64,000 nt of DNA from Ruminococcus sp. (GTDB lineage: Bacteria > Bacillota > Clostridia > Oscillospirales > Ruminococcaceae). Below the pieces are notes generated by a model that had not been told where the DNA came from, made no database searches, and was given only the letters and a program-made list of their open reading frames with translations. Made by a program: the position numbers and the translations under genes. Numbering within the stretch: position 1 is the first letter of the stretch; the number at the start of each line of letters is the position of its first letter. This document shows, in pieces, positions 53,014 to 61,416 of the stretch. The DNA is taken from contig JAGAJO010000006.1 of assembly GCA_017626015.1 (NCBI GenBank), positions 85,111 to 149,110 of the forward strand, in the 5' to 3' direction.

Positions 53014-54003
53014 TTACTGCAATCCCGATCTACGAACCTCATCACTTGATGTTTCGTAATTCTTTACATAACCGGGCTTTGCGAAAAAGCCAGAAGTTTT
53101 CTCAGCGGCAATAACCATTTGCCGTAATTCTTCTTCGACCTTTACCTGCTCACGTCTATCCTTATCAACCATGGTAGATAGCTTAGGTAAATATTGCTTA
53201 ACGAATTGGAGCTGACGTTCGTTGGTGATAAGATGTCTGCCGGAATTGCGGTTATACGATGTTGCTTGATAAATTCTGTCACGCAAGCAGCAGAAGTAAA
53301 TGGACTTTGCAGTAGAGCTAATATTGTTGGGGTTTTGCTTATACGCAGTTTCAGCCATAGAAAGAGCTTCCTCTGTTTTCCCCATCAAGCGCAATGCCTC
53401 TGCACACAAAAACCTATATCCGACAGTATCGGGATCGAGTTCAACCGCCTTAGAAAAGCAATGGTAAGCATCGGCGTATTTGTCGTGATCCATGTAAATG
53501 AAACCCAAAGTTTCGTAAGGCATATCGCTCGGTTCAAGGTGAATAGATTGCAAACAACATCTTTCCGCTTCGACTGCATTTCCTTGATAGTAGTTTGCGT
53601 CACCAAGGATATACCATGCGAGTGCGTTTTGAGGCTGTGCATTTACAACATTCTGTGCCAGTTGAGCCAAGCTAATATAGTCACCTCTGTTACGGAAATA
53701 ACTTGCCTGGTCAAGCCACGAACCATCGCTATACTGCTGCTGGGAAGAAGGTGTCGTTGGAGGAGACGTGGAATTGTTACTCTGTGTAAGAGCAACATCA
53801 TATTTTGCTCGCTCTCCTGCATCTAACAAAATCTTTTCAGCTTGGGCAATGTCACGAATACACTGTTCTGCCTCAGCTCTAATGTCAGCATTGGGGTTTA
53901 TTGATCGTGTATTCCAAACTCGACGAACTTTTTTTATCGCCGCTTGTATTTCGTCGGCTGATGCCGATGGTTCAATATTTAGTAACTTGTAGTAATCAGT
54001 CAT
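53014..54003 (-). CDS. J-domain-like protein with TPR repeats, HPD motif missing
   Basis: 329 residues. Residues 1-70 resemble a J domain (DYYKLLNIEPSASADEIQAAIKKV ... AEKILLDAGERAKYD), but where HPD should be (about 31-33) the sequence reads NTR. Residues about 105-235 hold three to four TPR units (ALAWYILGDANYYQGNAVEAERC, MPYETLGFIYMDHDKYADAYHCFSKAVELDP, GYRFLCAEALRLMGKTEEALSMAETAYKQNP), then a helical tail. The same operon encodes Hsp70 and GrpE. Without HPD it may bind but not stimulate the Hsp70, or serve as a client adaptor. Confidence 0.85.
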   Translation of the reverse strand: MTDYYKLLNIEPSASADEIQAAIKKVRRVWNTRSINPNADIRAEAEQCIRDIAQAEKILLDAGERAKYDVALTQSNNSTSPPTTPSSQQQYSDGSWLDQASYFRNRGDYISLAQLAQNVVNAQPQNALAWYILGDANYYQGNAVEAERCCLQSIHLEPSDMPYETLGFIYMDHDKYADAYHCFSKAVELDPDTVGYRFLCAEALRLMGKTEEALSMAETAYKQNPNNISSTAKSIYFCCLRDRIYQATSYNRNSGRHLITNERQLQFVKQYLPKLSTMVDKDRREQVKVEEELRQMVIAAEKTSGFFAKPGYVKNYETSSDEVRRSGLQ

Positions 54004-54048
54004 AAACGAAAACCTTCCCTGTAATTGATTTGTGTTTTAATGCGGTAC

Positions 54049-54288
54049 TTAATCCAATGCGGTACGAACCCCTTTGAGATAAGCCTCTAAATGTCGCTTG
54101 TAACCAACAGATGAATCTGCATACAAGATACCACCATCGTCACCGATGATTAGTGATCCGCCACCTTTTTCCGGTACACTAAAGTACATGGCGTTCGCTT
54201 CGGTTATTTCGCCACAACAGCCCGTCAAAGTTTCAACTGGCACATTCAGAAGCTTAGCAGCTAATTCAATTTTTTCAACTTTTGTCAT
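54049..54288 (-). CDS. candidate immunity protein of the papain-fold toxin
   Basis: 79 residues, acidic, no membrane span. The second half (GGGSLIIGDDGGILYADSSVGYKRHLEAYLKGVRT) looks like a small alpha/beta domain seen in bacterial immunity or cargo proteins. Its ATG lies nine bases after the toxin stop with GGAGG upstream, the standard place for an immunity gene in polymorphic toxin loci. I cannot tie it to a named Imm family. Confidence 0.6.
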   Translation of the reverse strand: MTKVEKIELAAKLLNVPVETLTGCCGEITEANAMYFSVPEKGGGSLIIGDDGGILYADSSVGYKRHLEAYLKGVRTALD

Positions 54289-54297
54289 AACTTCCTC

Positions 54298-55389
54298 CTA
54301 TACCAATGCACACCATTCGGTAATATCACCGTAATCGTATGGCCATTCTAATATTTCTCCGCTTTGTCCGTCGATTGTGTGAAAATTAACGCCATCAAAG
54401 AAAGCGTTAAACCAATGACCGGATTGTGGGCAACCATTTGGTGTCGGTCCACGATTGATGCCAACAATTAGGTGTGAGCCTGCACCTTGGTTCCGTAAAT
54501 AATCTTCGATACTTTCGGGCGGCATATACACACATTTTTTCCCGGTAGCCATTTCCATTGCATGGTCAGTACCGATATTCTTCTGTGTTGCGACCAAATC
54601 ATCGCCTCCCGAAAGACGAGTATCTACCGCAAAAGCACATGAGCCACAATTAACATGATAAGGGTTTCGGCTTGGTAAGATAAATGGATCATAGAAGTTC
54701 GGGTTTATATCCTTAATCCATTTTGATGTGTCATCCAAGCAAAACGCTCCATATTCGTTTGCGAGACTATCAAATCCGTATTCGCCACTTGCACCAGCAA
54801 TGCGATATGTATAAAGATCTTCGTCCTTTACAGCACCATAACCACTCGCTTCGTCAAGAACAGCAGCTTCGTACTTTAGCATCTTCGCTCGCTGAACTTG
54901 GAGGAACTTTTCTAAAAGCTTGTTGTCTTGGATACCTCTTGCAGTCAAGGCATCTCGATAGTTTTCAAGAACTTGGTCGGTAGAACTGACAACCGACTTC
55001 CACCTTTCGTTAACCTCGTCCGGTGTTAGCAACTTAGGCTGCATGGCACCGTACGATACGTTATCTAATTCGGGTACCGTTGTCAGATCGGGAGGAGTTG
55101 CTTCGATTATCCCTCCAAACGACACTCCCATGCGCTCTTGCGACCAGCGATCTAATATTCCATCGGCATTACTGATGGTTATAACAGTTTTGTTGATACA
55201 GTCTAACGACGTTTGAATCAACTCTTGAATCTGACTGTATTCTGCAGATGTAGTTCCATCTATTCCCGAACGAATTTGGTCAGCATACTGTTTGCATGAC
55301 GCAACACACGCCAAAAGATAAGATTGACCTTGTTCAAGACTTTTATGAATTGCCTGTATGTTAGTTCCTATGTCCTGAAGAGTAGCCAA
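54298..55389 (-). CDS. effector: WXG-like hairpin plus papain-fold toxin (glutamine-deamidase-like)
   Basis: About 363 residues. Residues 1-95 form a helical hairpin akin to the two small proteins encoded just upstream (loop GTTSAEY, then W about 36 residues later). A middle helical region (about 120-230) follows. The C-terminal domain (about 240-363) carries HVNCGSC (Cys248), SGHWFNAFF (His325) and HTIDGQSGE (Asp340, Gln342), the layout of the papain-like glutamine deamidase toxins of polymorphic toxin systems. The start is TTG 55389, seven bases after AGGAGG, four bases beyond the preceding stop. The target is unknown; a protease activity is the alternative. Confidence 0.82.
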   Translation of the reverse strand: MATLQDIGTNIQAIHKSLEQGQSYLLACVASCKQYADQIRSGIDGTTSAEYSQIQELIQTSLDCINKTVITISNADGILDRWSQERMGVSFGGIIEATPPDLTTVPELDNVSYGAMQPKLLTPDEVNERWKSVVSSTDQVLENYRDALTARGIQDNKLLEKFLQVQRAKMLKYEAAVLDEASGYGAVKDEDLYTYRIAGASGEYGFDSLANEYGAFCLDDTSKWIKDINPNFYDPFILPSRNPYHVNCGSCAFAVDTRLSGGDDLVATQKNIGTDHAMEMATGKKCVYMPPESIEDYLRNQGAGSHLIVGINRGPTPNGCPQSGHWFNAFFDGVNFHTIDGQSGEILEWPYDYGDITEWCALV

Positions 55390-55393
55390 AATC

Positions 55394-55753
55394 TCACCTC
55401 CTATGACTGTGTGTGTTTTCTTCCTCGTCTTGGTAATAACCGGAACCAAAAGTCATTACATTATTCGAAATCGGAGAAGTTGTCCCTGTGCCAGAATTTT
55501 TTTCGATCCACGCATTTGCTACGGAGATTGATAATCCTAATGCTTCTTGCATTTTTGAAACGGAGTTGATTGCACTTCTTAATGCAACAAGGCAATCTTT
55601 TATATCCGTTTGCGAGGTGCTTCCAACTTGGTCAATAATGTAAGAAATGTTCTGTGCAAGTTGTCTATTCCATGCCAAAGCAGACTGCTGTGTTTGACTT
55701 AGGTTATTAGTGATAGCTTGCACATTCTCAATAATATGACCTAACTCACTCAT
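55394..55753 (-). CDS. small WXG-like helical hairpin protein 2
   Basis: 119 residues. Two helices (about 1-40 and 52-85) are joined by GSTSQTD, and AWIEKN lies at about residue 85; a disordered Ser/Asn/Glu/His tail follows. The plan matches ESAT-6/WXG100 proteins, except that the Trp lies after the second helix rather than in the loop. It shares the loop and Trp pattern with its neighbours. Such proteins are exported by FtsK-type ATPases in type VII systems and pair with effectors. The ATG has no clear ribosome site and may rely on coupling (the previous stop is five bases upstream). Confidence 0.72.
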   Translation of the reverse strand: MSELGHIIENVQAITNNLSQTQQSALAWNRQLAQNISYIIDQVGSTSQTDIKDCLVALRSAINSVSKMQEALGLSISVANAWIEKNSGTGTTSPISNNVMTFGSGYYQDEEENTHSHRR

Positions 55754-55758
55754 GCTAT

Positions 55759-56019
55759 TTAGGCTTTATCTGCCCATGCCTTTGCCTTAGTAGAAGCAGT
55801 CTGCAATTGGATTGCGGCATCCTGGACGGATTTCTGAGCAAGCTGAAGGGCTTGAATCATCTGCTGATCCTCGTTAGAAGAAGTCCCTCCAATAGCGTTA
55901 TTTACAGCTCCAATCTGTTGCTGCAAATTCTGAGAAAAAGCATTCATCGAAACTGCAGTCTGCCCAATGTTCGTGGCGATCTGATTGATCTGCGCTTTCA
56001 GTTCACTAAGTTTTGACAT
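55759..56019 (-). CDS. small WXG-like helical hairpin protein 1
   Basis: 86 residues, Gln/Asn/Ala-rich. Helix one is about 1-40 (LKAQINQIATNIGQTAVSMN), the loop is GGTSSNED, helix two is about 52-85, and it ends KAKAWADKA. Length is that of WXG100 proteins. It shows no signal peptide, as expected for type VII substrates. GGAGG lies eight bases before the ATG. Confidence 0.75.
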   Translation of the reverse strand: MSKLSELKAQINQIATNIGQTAVSMNAFSQNLQQQIGAVNNAIGGTSSNEDQQMIQALQLAQKSVQDAAIQLQTASTKAKAWADKA

Positions 56020-56042
56020 AATTCATTACCTCCAAATTTTTA

Positions 56043-56588
56043 TTATTGTCCTGTTAAGAAGTCGATGAACTTCTTGAATGTACTTCTGTTTTCTCTTTCG
56101 AGTTGGCGACGGTATTCTTCTTCTCGCTGACGTTCAGCTTCTTCTGCCTGTTTCCGACTATTTTCTTCTTCTTGAGCCTTTAATGCAGCTTGACGAGCCT
56201 GCTCTGCCTTTTCAGCTTCAATCTGCATTCTTTTTTTCTCAACGGCAGCTTGCTTTGCTTTATCGAAATGTGATTTCAGCCGGAGCGCAAGAACGTTTTG
56301 AGCCGCTACAGCATCTTTCAACGAAAGCGGAGTTGGTACAAGTCTCGGTCGGGATACCGGCATCGAAAACAGGACCTTATACTCACACGCAACATCATTG
56401 AATTGTTGAAAAGCAATCTTCTCAGTCTTCTCTAATTCATCAAGTTGCGATTTCGTTGCAGCTTCAATTTGCTTTTTTTGGTTCAAGAATAATGCTTCTG
56501 CTTTTTGTTGACTCTGCTGTAATTCTGCAGGTAACAAAGCCAATCCTTTAATCGCTTCGGCGTAGGTCTCGTAATTAAATTGACTCAT
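56043..56588 (-). CDS. coiled-coil protein of the toxin operon
   Basis: About 181 residues. A helical N-terminus, a Pro-rich break (SMPVSRPRLVPTPLSL, about 78-93), and a highly charged coiled coil (about 100-165, rich in Glu, Lys, Gln and Ala), with the end FKKFIDFLTGQ, which could bind membrane. No true span. Its start overlaps the end of the ATPase gene by four bases (ATGA), so the two are coupled and probably act together, perhaps as a scaffold. No named family recognised. Confidence 0.68.
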   Translation of the reverse strand: MSQFNYETYAEAIKGLALLPAELQQSQQKAEALFLNQKKQIEAATKSQLDELEKTEKIAFQQFNDVACEYKVLFSMPVSRPRLVPTPLSLKDAVAAQNVLALRLKSHFDKAKQAAVEKKRMQIEAEKAEQARQAALKAQEEENSRKQAEEAERQREEEYRRQLERENRSTFKKFIDFLTGQ

Positions 56589-59308
56589 TCCCAAACCACC
56601 GCCTCCATTCGTCCTATATCCCTAACTGTACAAGGCGACATTGGAATTAAAGTGAGGTCTGATTGCAAGTCCGTTGCATCGTGTATCAGCGCTCTATGAG
56701 AAGCGCCACCCCATTGAACAAACGGACCCAAAACATTTTTAGAGGTTGCATCATCAAGCCTCAAAAGGATTTTAGTATCAATATACCCATCGCCGTTAAA
56801 GCCGATGTGATCTCGATACATGGCTACATTCGACCACCAAGCTATAGTGTGAACTCCCTTGGGCGGTCCCGATTTCAGCAATTCTTGAAAAGCACTTGCA
56901 CCACTTATCGGATTGAATATGTCGCTACCAATTGGCTCTGTCATTCCCGAACATCTATCCATAGCAAGGGCTAAAATGTAATGATTATCTTCATCATCCT
57001 GTGTCGCTTTAATTTCGTTTGAAAGATTCACAAAGAAAGCAGGTGCTTTTTTTTGCGAAACCATTTCTACTGGGAAGCCGAAACGTTCCATAAGTCTGAG
57101 CCATTGCGGTATCCCGTTTTGATTTGCAACACTTTGGTCAAGCCCATTTATTAAGTAAAAACGAGCGTTTCCAGAGGGATGTTGAAGTGCCAATGAGATT
57201 GCCATACCCTGGACTAAACCAACAGCGTAGTTCGGAGGTAATGTATCTGCCGACTTTTTCTCACCGTCTCCGGAACCAAGAATAGCGACATTTCGACCGG
57301 CATCATTGGACATTCTTACTGACACAATTTTTTTGCTGACAGAGATAAGCTGTCCGCAAGGAAGAACAGGTGCCGAATGTAACGACACAACATTTTTTCT
57401 CCACTTTTTAATAGCAGGCACAGCACTTAGCAAATTGAACTCATCGTTCTTGCTAAACACCATAGGGATTCGTTTTGAATACACCTCATCTTTACACCAA
57501 CTTTTTCTTAGATTCAGCATAGCATTGGGTTCAGCAAATGCTACTGAGAGCTTTTGATTTGAATCTATCGCACCGTAGTTCACATTCATAACAGCTTCGC
57601 CACGAACACGAAGTTTTGCTGCAGCATCATTACCTTGAACAAAGGTCGCATACGATTCCTGCAAAGTGTTCTGCAAAGCAATTCTGACGGGGAACGCAGG
57701 GTAGATCTGATCTTCACGGCCCATAAGTGCAGCTCCATGAGCTACGGTCTGTGATGCAAGAACCATGTGGATTCCGCAAGCTCTGCCTTGTCGCACGATG
57801 TTTTCAATCAGCTCCGCAGCACGCTTGCCGATATCATCCGCAATTTCAACAATCTTTTGATACTCGTCAATCAACAAGATAATTCTTGGCATTGGAATAT
57901 CTGGACGTTTAGCTCTAAAAGCTGCAACAGAACTTGCCTCTACCTCGTTCATTCGCAAAGCACGATTTTGTCTTTCGGCCTCGATATATTCGAGAACTGC
58001 GACACCAAAATCTCTTGCACTTTCAAGTCCGAGAACTTTTGCGTGAGGTAGCCAAGAAAACTGAGGAGAATATGAGTATGGCTTGAAAGTAAGACCATCT
58101 TTGAAATCTAAAAGGTATAACTCCAACTCATCGGGGCTATATCGACAGCACATACTGTGTATCATTACTTCAAGCAGATTCGATTTACCTTTACCGGGGG
58201 CACCTGTTATCAACACATTGTGTAGCTGGGTTGTTTTATCACCCAACCTTAAAGTTATGGTTTCTAAGCCAACTTTACCAAGACTAAATGTTACTCCTTC
58301 TGCCGATGACTCCATCCAAAAATTATTTATATCTTCGATGGTATCGAAAGGTATCACCACAGCAGCATTTTCGGCTTGGGTAATATATGCGCCTAAAAAG
58401 CTATCTGCTTGTTCTGCAGAAACTTCTGTCAGATTCACTTCCAGATTCGGCAAGTCAGATGGTATCCATTTGTTTCCGGTTCCACTTTTCTTCAAGTAAG
58501 TTGCCTTTTTGATTAAGCTCTGAACCGCTTGCAAATGCTTTTCATCTATACAAAAAACAAAAGCACATCCCGATCTGATTGAACTTTCAGAAGCTCTTAA
58601 TAATTGTTTTTTGAGAGCTTCGTTATCAAGCCAATCATTCCCGGCAATCACATATAGCCGAAGTTGACCTACAGCTTGCTGAGATTTCTTTCGCAATTCA
58701 ATTAAAGAAGTATATTTACCTTTCAATAACCCGTCGGTTGCGACGACTTCTTTTGACAATTCATTCAGTTCTTTGCAAAAAACATCGGGGGATGAAATCA
58801 TAGAATACTGTTCAAGCTCAGAAAAACACGAAAATGTGTCCTTTAGCTCTGGGTTATATACAGTTACTTTGATTTGTCCTGCCGCAGTTTGTTCTAATGC
58901 ACTAAATATAATGCTTCTAAGCGCCGTATATACATCTTCGCCTTGCCCTGTCAAAACAATATTGCTATGTCCTAAGAATGGGATAAGGTAAGGAACACTT
59001 GCATCGGGATTGATCTGCTGAAACCGCAAACTTCCCATGTGCAGATATTCCGCAACTCTCAAAATCTCGTGTTGAGGAGCGTAATCAGCCGAAAGTTGAC
59101 CCTTTAGACATTGGACAAGACTAATACATTTCTGACGAACTCGCTGTTGCGCCGACGCCATTTGAGCACTCGTAGATTGATCAAGGATTGCCAAGCCATC
59201 CTTTTTCTTTTTCAAAAGTAGCTTTTTTTCACGGTCTATGGCAAACAAAGTGCGACCATACGCTTGATGAAAGTCAGTATACTGTTTTTCAACTTCTTGC
59301 CGATTCAC
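56585..59308 (-). CDS. FtsK/SpoIIIE (EssC-like) ATPase without membrane spans
   Basis: About 907 residues. One full FtsK-type motor domain has Walker A TGAPGKGKS (about residue 368-376) and Walker B ILLIDEYQKIV (Asp about 481), plus VRQGRACGIHMVLASQ. Two further FtsK-like regions, N-terminal (about 95-330) and C-terminal (about 640-880), lack clear Walker motifs, as the later domains of EssC do. The N-terminus is helical; I find neither FHA domains nor membrane spans, unlike EssC. GTG 59308 is chosen since AGGTG lies six bases upstream. Together with WXG-like genes it suggests a type VII-like motor, though a membrane partner is missing. Confidence 0.85.
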   Translation of the reverse strand: MNRQEVEKQYTDFHQAYGRTLFAIDREKKLLLKKKKDGLAILDQSTSAQMASAQQRVRQKCISLVQCLKGQLSADYAPQHEILRVAEYLHMGSLRFQQINPDASVPYLIPFLGHSNIVLTGQGEDVYTALRSIIFSALEQTAAGQIKVTVYNPELKDTFSCFSELEQYSMISSPDVFCKELNELSKEVVATDGLLKGKYTSLIELRKKSQQAVGQLRLYVIAGNDWLDNEALKKQLLRASESSIRSGCAFVFCIDEKHLQAVQSLIKKATYLKKSGTGNKWIPSDLPNLEVNLTEVSAEQADSFLGAYITQAENAAVVIPFDTIEDINNFWMESSAEGVTFSLGKVGLETITLRLGDKTTQLHNVLITGAPGKGKSNLLEVMIHSMCCRYSPDELELYLLDFKDGLTFKPYSYSPQFSWLPHAKVLGLESARDFGVAVLEYIEAERQNRALRMNEVEASSVAAFRAKRPDIPMPRIILLIDEYQKIVEIADDIGKRAAELIENIVRQGRACGIHMVLASQTVAHGAALMGREDQIYPAFPVRIALQNTLQESYATFVQGNDAAAKLRVRGEAVMNVNYGAIDSNQKLSVAFAEPNAMLNLRKSWCKDEVYSKRIPMVFSKNDEFNLLSAVPAIKKWRKNVVSLHSAPVLPCGQLISVSKKIVSVRMSNDAGRNVAILGSGDGEKKSADTLPPNYAVGLVQGMAISLALQHPSGNARFYLINGLDQSVANQNGIPQWLRLMERFGFPVEMVSQKKAPAFFVNLSNEIKATQDDEDNHYILALAMDRCSGMTEPIGSDIFNPISGASAFQELLKSGPPKGVHTIAWWSNVAMYRDHIGFNGDGYIDTKILLRLDDATSKNVLGPFVQWGGASHRALIHDATDLQSDLTLIPMSPCTVRDIGRMEAVVWE

Positions 59309-59338
59309 TAAGTTCACCTACTTTCGTCATGCAAACAA

Positions 59339-59800
59339 TTATTTCTCAACAGCAACGACTACATCCGCTGCTCTGATCACCTTTCCGTCCCGGATATAAC
59401 CGTGTCTTACAACAGTCGCAATACTGTTTGCCGGAAGTTCTTCTGTTGCTTCTACAACAGATACCGAATTATGTATTCTCGGATCGAATGTATCCAACTG
59501 CTGAATCGGCTCTACTCCACGACGAGCCATTACTTCCAGAATTTCCTCCATAATGGAATAGGAAAAAGCATCATTTGTAGGCTGGTTTGCAATTCTGTCG
59601 CAAATTAGAATCAGTTCTTTTACGAAGTCTATCACCTGCTTTTCTTCCGCTGCTTTAATTAGCGCAGTATTGGATTCTGAAAGCTTTTCAATGGCAGCAT
59701 TTTTAATCTTGTCATCCATCAATCTTCGAGCAAACAAGTCTCTCAGCAAAGAAACTTCTGTAAATACCTCGTCTATTGAATGGACACTTGAAGTATTCAT
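59339..59800 (-). CDS. GrpE-like nucleotide exchange factor
   Basis: About 153 residues. A helical N-terminal half and the GrpE beta domain at the end: MARRGVEPIQQLDTFDPRIHNSVSVVEA, then VVRHGYIRDGKVIRAADVVVAVEK, close to the R-x-GY-x-x-xGKVIRPA-V-V pattern of GrpE. It should release ADP from the Hsp70 encoded 36 bases upstream. The start is ATG 59800, with GGAGG five bases upstream. It is shorter at the N-terminus than housekeeping GrpE. Confidence 0.85.
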   Translation of the reverse strand: MNTSSVHSIDEVFTEVSLLRDLFARRLMDDKIKNAAIEKLSESNTALIKAAEEKQVIDFVKELILICDRIANQPTNDAFSYSIMEEILEVMARRGVEPIQQLDTFDPRIHNSVSVVEATEELPANSIATVVRHGYIRDGKVIRAADVVVAVEK

Positions 59801-59836
59801 ATTGTCCTCCATATTTCAAGTCCTCTCTCTACAACA

Positions 59837-61387
59837 TTAACCAATAGGCATATCATTCATGCGTTTCATAGCATTGATAACCGACTCCTCGCTCATATTC
59901 AAGGATCGATCAATCTCAAATGTACCCACCGTCTTTTGAGCCGTATCATCAAACAGCTCGACATAAACCGTTTGGTCAATATCATAAGCATAGGAAACCG
60001 TAAATGGGGCACCTTTGCGATATTGGGGCACTGGAATCTCTTTGTCGCCAATAACTACTGCGTAACGAACATCACTATCATCGCCCTGGGTTACTTGGAC
60101 ATAAATGCTGCTTTGGTTGTCAACGACAGTTACCGCATGGCGTTGTCCCTTTGTCGGTATTTTGGAATTCTTGGGGATAACTACGAAGTTTTCTTCCTGA
60201 TCGTTTTCGTTAAGCAGGATGACACCAAGAGCTTGTGAAGTAACATCAGAAATATTCAACACCATGTCATTGACAGTAGTAGGCACAAGTGAAGTTTCAC
60301 CACTTGTAGAACTTTCCTGTTCACAAACATAAGCTTGTACAGCTGCACCGAGTGCAACTGCTTCATCTGGGTTGACATTCAATTCCGGCTGTTTTCCAGA
60401 AATGTTTTTAACCATATTTCTAACCATAGGCATTCTCGTAGAACCGCCTATCAGTAACAGATGGTCAATATCAGACCACTTTTTACTTGCAGCATCCATC
60501 ACATCTTCAACCAGTTCTTGTGTTGTATTAAGAAGATCTTTCGTGATTTCCTCAAAGTATTCTCTTGTGATCTTAACTCTATACTGCTTACCTTTAACGG
60601 AAAGGATAATGTTGGCTTGAGTGACTGTGCTCAAGCTTTTTTTAGCAAGCTCAGATTTTTCTCGAATTTCTGCCACAAGAGCATCATCTATGGACAAGTC
60701 GCTGCCTGCGCCCTGACTCTCCAACTGCTCCATTACATAATTTGCAATTCTATTGTCGAAATCGAAGCCACCAAGATTTCGATTCCCGTCGGTAGCAATA
60801 ACATCAAAATTTCCGTCTTTAATCTCCATGATGGTTACATCAAATGTGCCACCACCCAAGTCATATACAAGCACTGTGCCATTATTCTCATAGTTCAAAC
60901 CATAAGAAAGAGCTGCAGCTGTCGGCTCATTCAGAACACGCAGAACATTCAATCCTGCAATTCGCCCGGCCTGCTTTGTAGCAACTCGTCTTGTGTCATC
61001 GAAATATGCAGGAACTGTAATAACGGCATCGGTAACTGGCTCGCCCAAAACTAATTCTGCATCATTTTTGAGTTTTTTCAGAATAATTGCAGATACTTCC
61101 TCTGCGGTAAAACTACTTCCGTTTGTAGACTCAAATCTCCAGTTGGGATCACCCATCTGCCTTTTTACAAACTGGACAACATCTAACGGCGATGTTGCCG
61201 CAGAGTGTTTTGCCATATCTCCAACAAGCGGTTCGTCGTATCCATTTGCAACATCGGGGAATAATACTACCGATGGAGTAATATTTTGTCCTTCGCTGTT
61301 AGGGAGAATCGCCGGTTTTCCATCGGCCTGCAAAATAGCCGCAGCCGAATATGTAGTTCCTAAATCAATGCCTATCGCACGCCCCAT
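59837..61387 (-). CDS. Hsp70 (DnaK-like) chaperone lacking the C-terminal lid
   Basis: 516 residues. The ATPase domain (1-365) is complete: IGIDLGTTYSAAAI, VPAYFDDTRRVATKQAG, VYDLGGGTFDVTIM, and LLIGGSTRMPMVRNMV. The beta substrate-binding domain follows (about 380-495). The protein then ends, about 100 residues short of DnaK, so the helical lid is absent. TTTAGGAGG precedes the ATG. It is second in the toxin operon with GrpE and a J-like protein, and there is no hrcA or CIRCE element, so this is a dedicated rather than heat-shock chaperone. Confidence 0.93.
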   Translation of the reverse strand: MGRAIGIDLGTTYSAAAILQADGKPAILPNSEGQNITPSVVLFPDVANGYDEPLVGDMAKHSAATSPLDVVQFVKRQMGDPNWRFESTNGSSFTAEEVSAIILKKLKNDAELVLGEPVTDAVITVPAYFDDTRRVATKQAGRIAGLNVLRVLNEPTAAALSYGLNYENNGTVLVYDLGGGTFDVTIMEIKDGNFDVIATDGNRNLGGFDFDNRIANYVMEQLESQGAGSDLSIDDALVAEIREKSELAKKSLSTVTQANIILSVKGKQYRVKITREYFEEITKDLLNTTQELVEDVMDAASKKWSDIDHLLLIGGSTRMPMVRNMVKNISGKQPELNVNPDEAVALGAAVQAYVCEQESSTSGETSLVPTTVNDMVLNISDVTSQALGVILLNENDQEENFVVIPKNSKIPTKGQRHAVTVVDNQSSIYVQVTQGDDSDVRYAVVIGDKEIPVPQYRKGAPFTVSYAYDIDQTVYVELFDDTAQKTVGTFEIDRSLNMSEESVINAMKRMNDMPIG

Positions 61388-61416
61388 TTTTATGCCTCCT
61401 AAAAGAAATTCGAGAG

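Noticed and set aside
59339-61387. Housekeeping dnaK-grpE heat-shock operon
   Set aside because: The Hsp70 lacks the lid, there is no hrcA, dnaJ of normal type or CIRCE repeat, and the genes are within an integrated element joined to a toxin operon.
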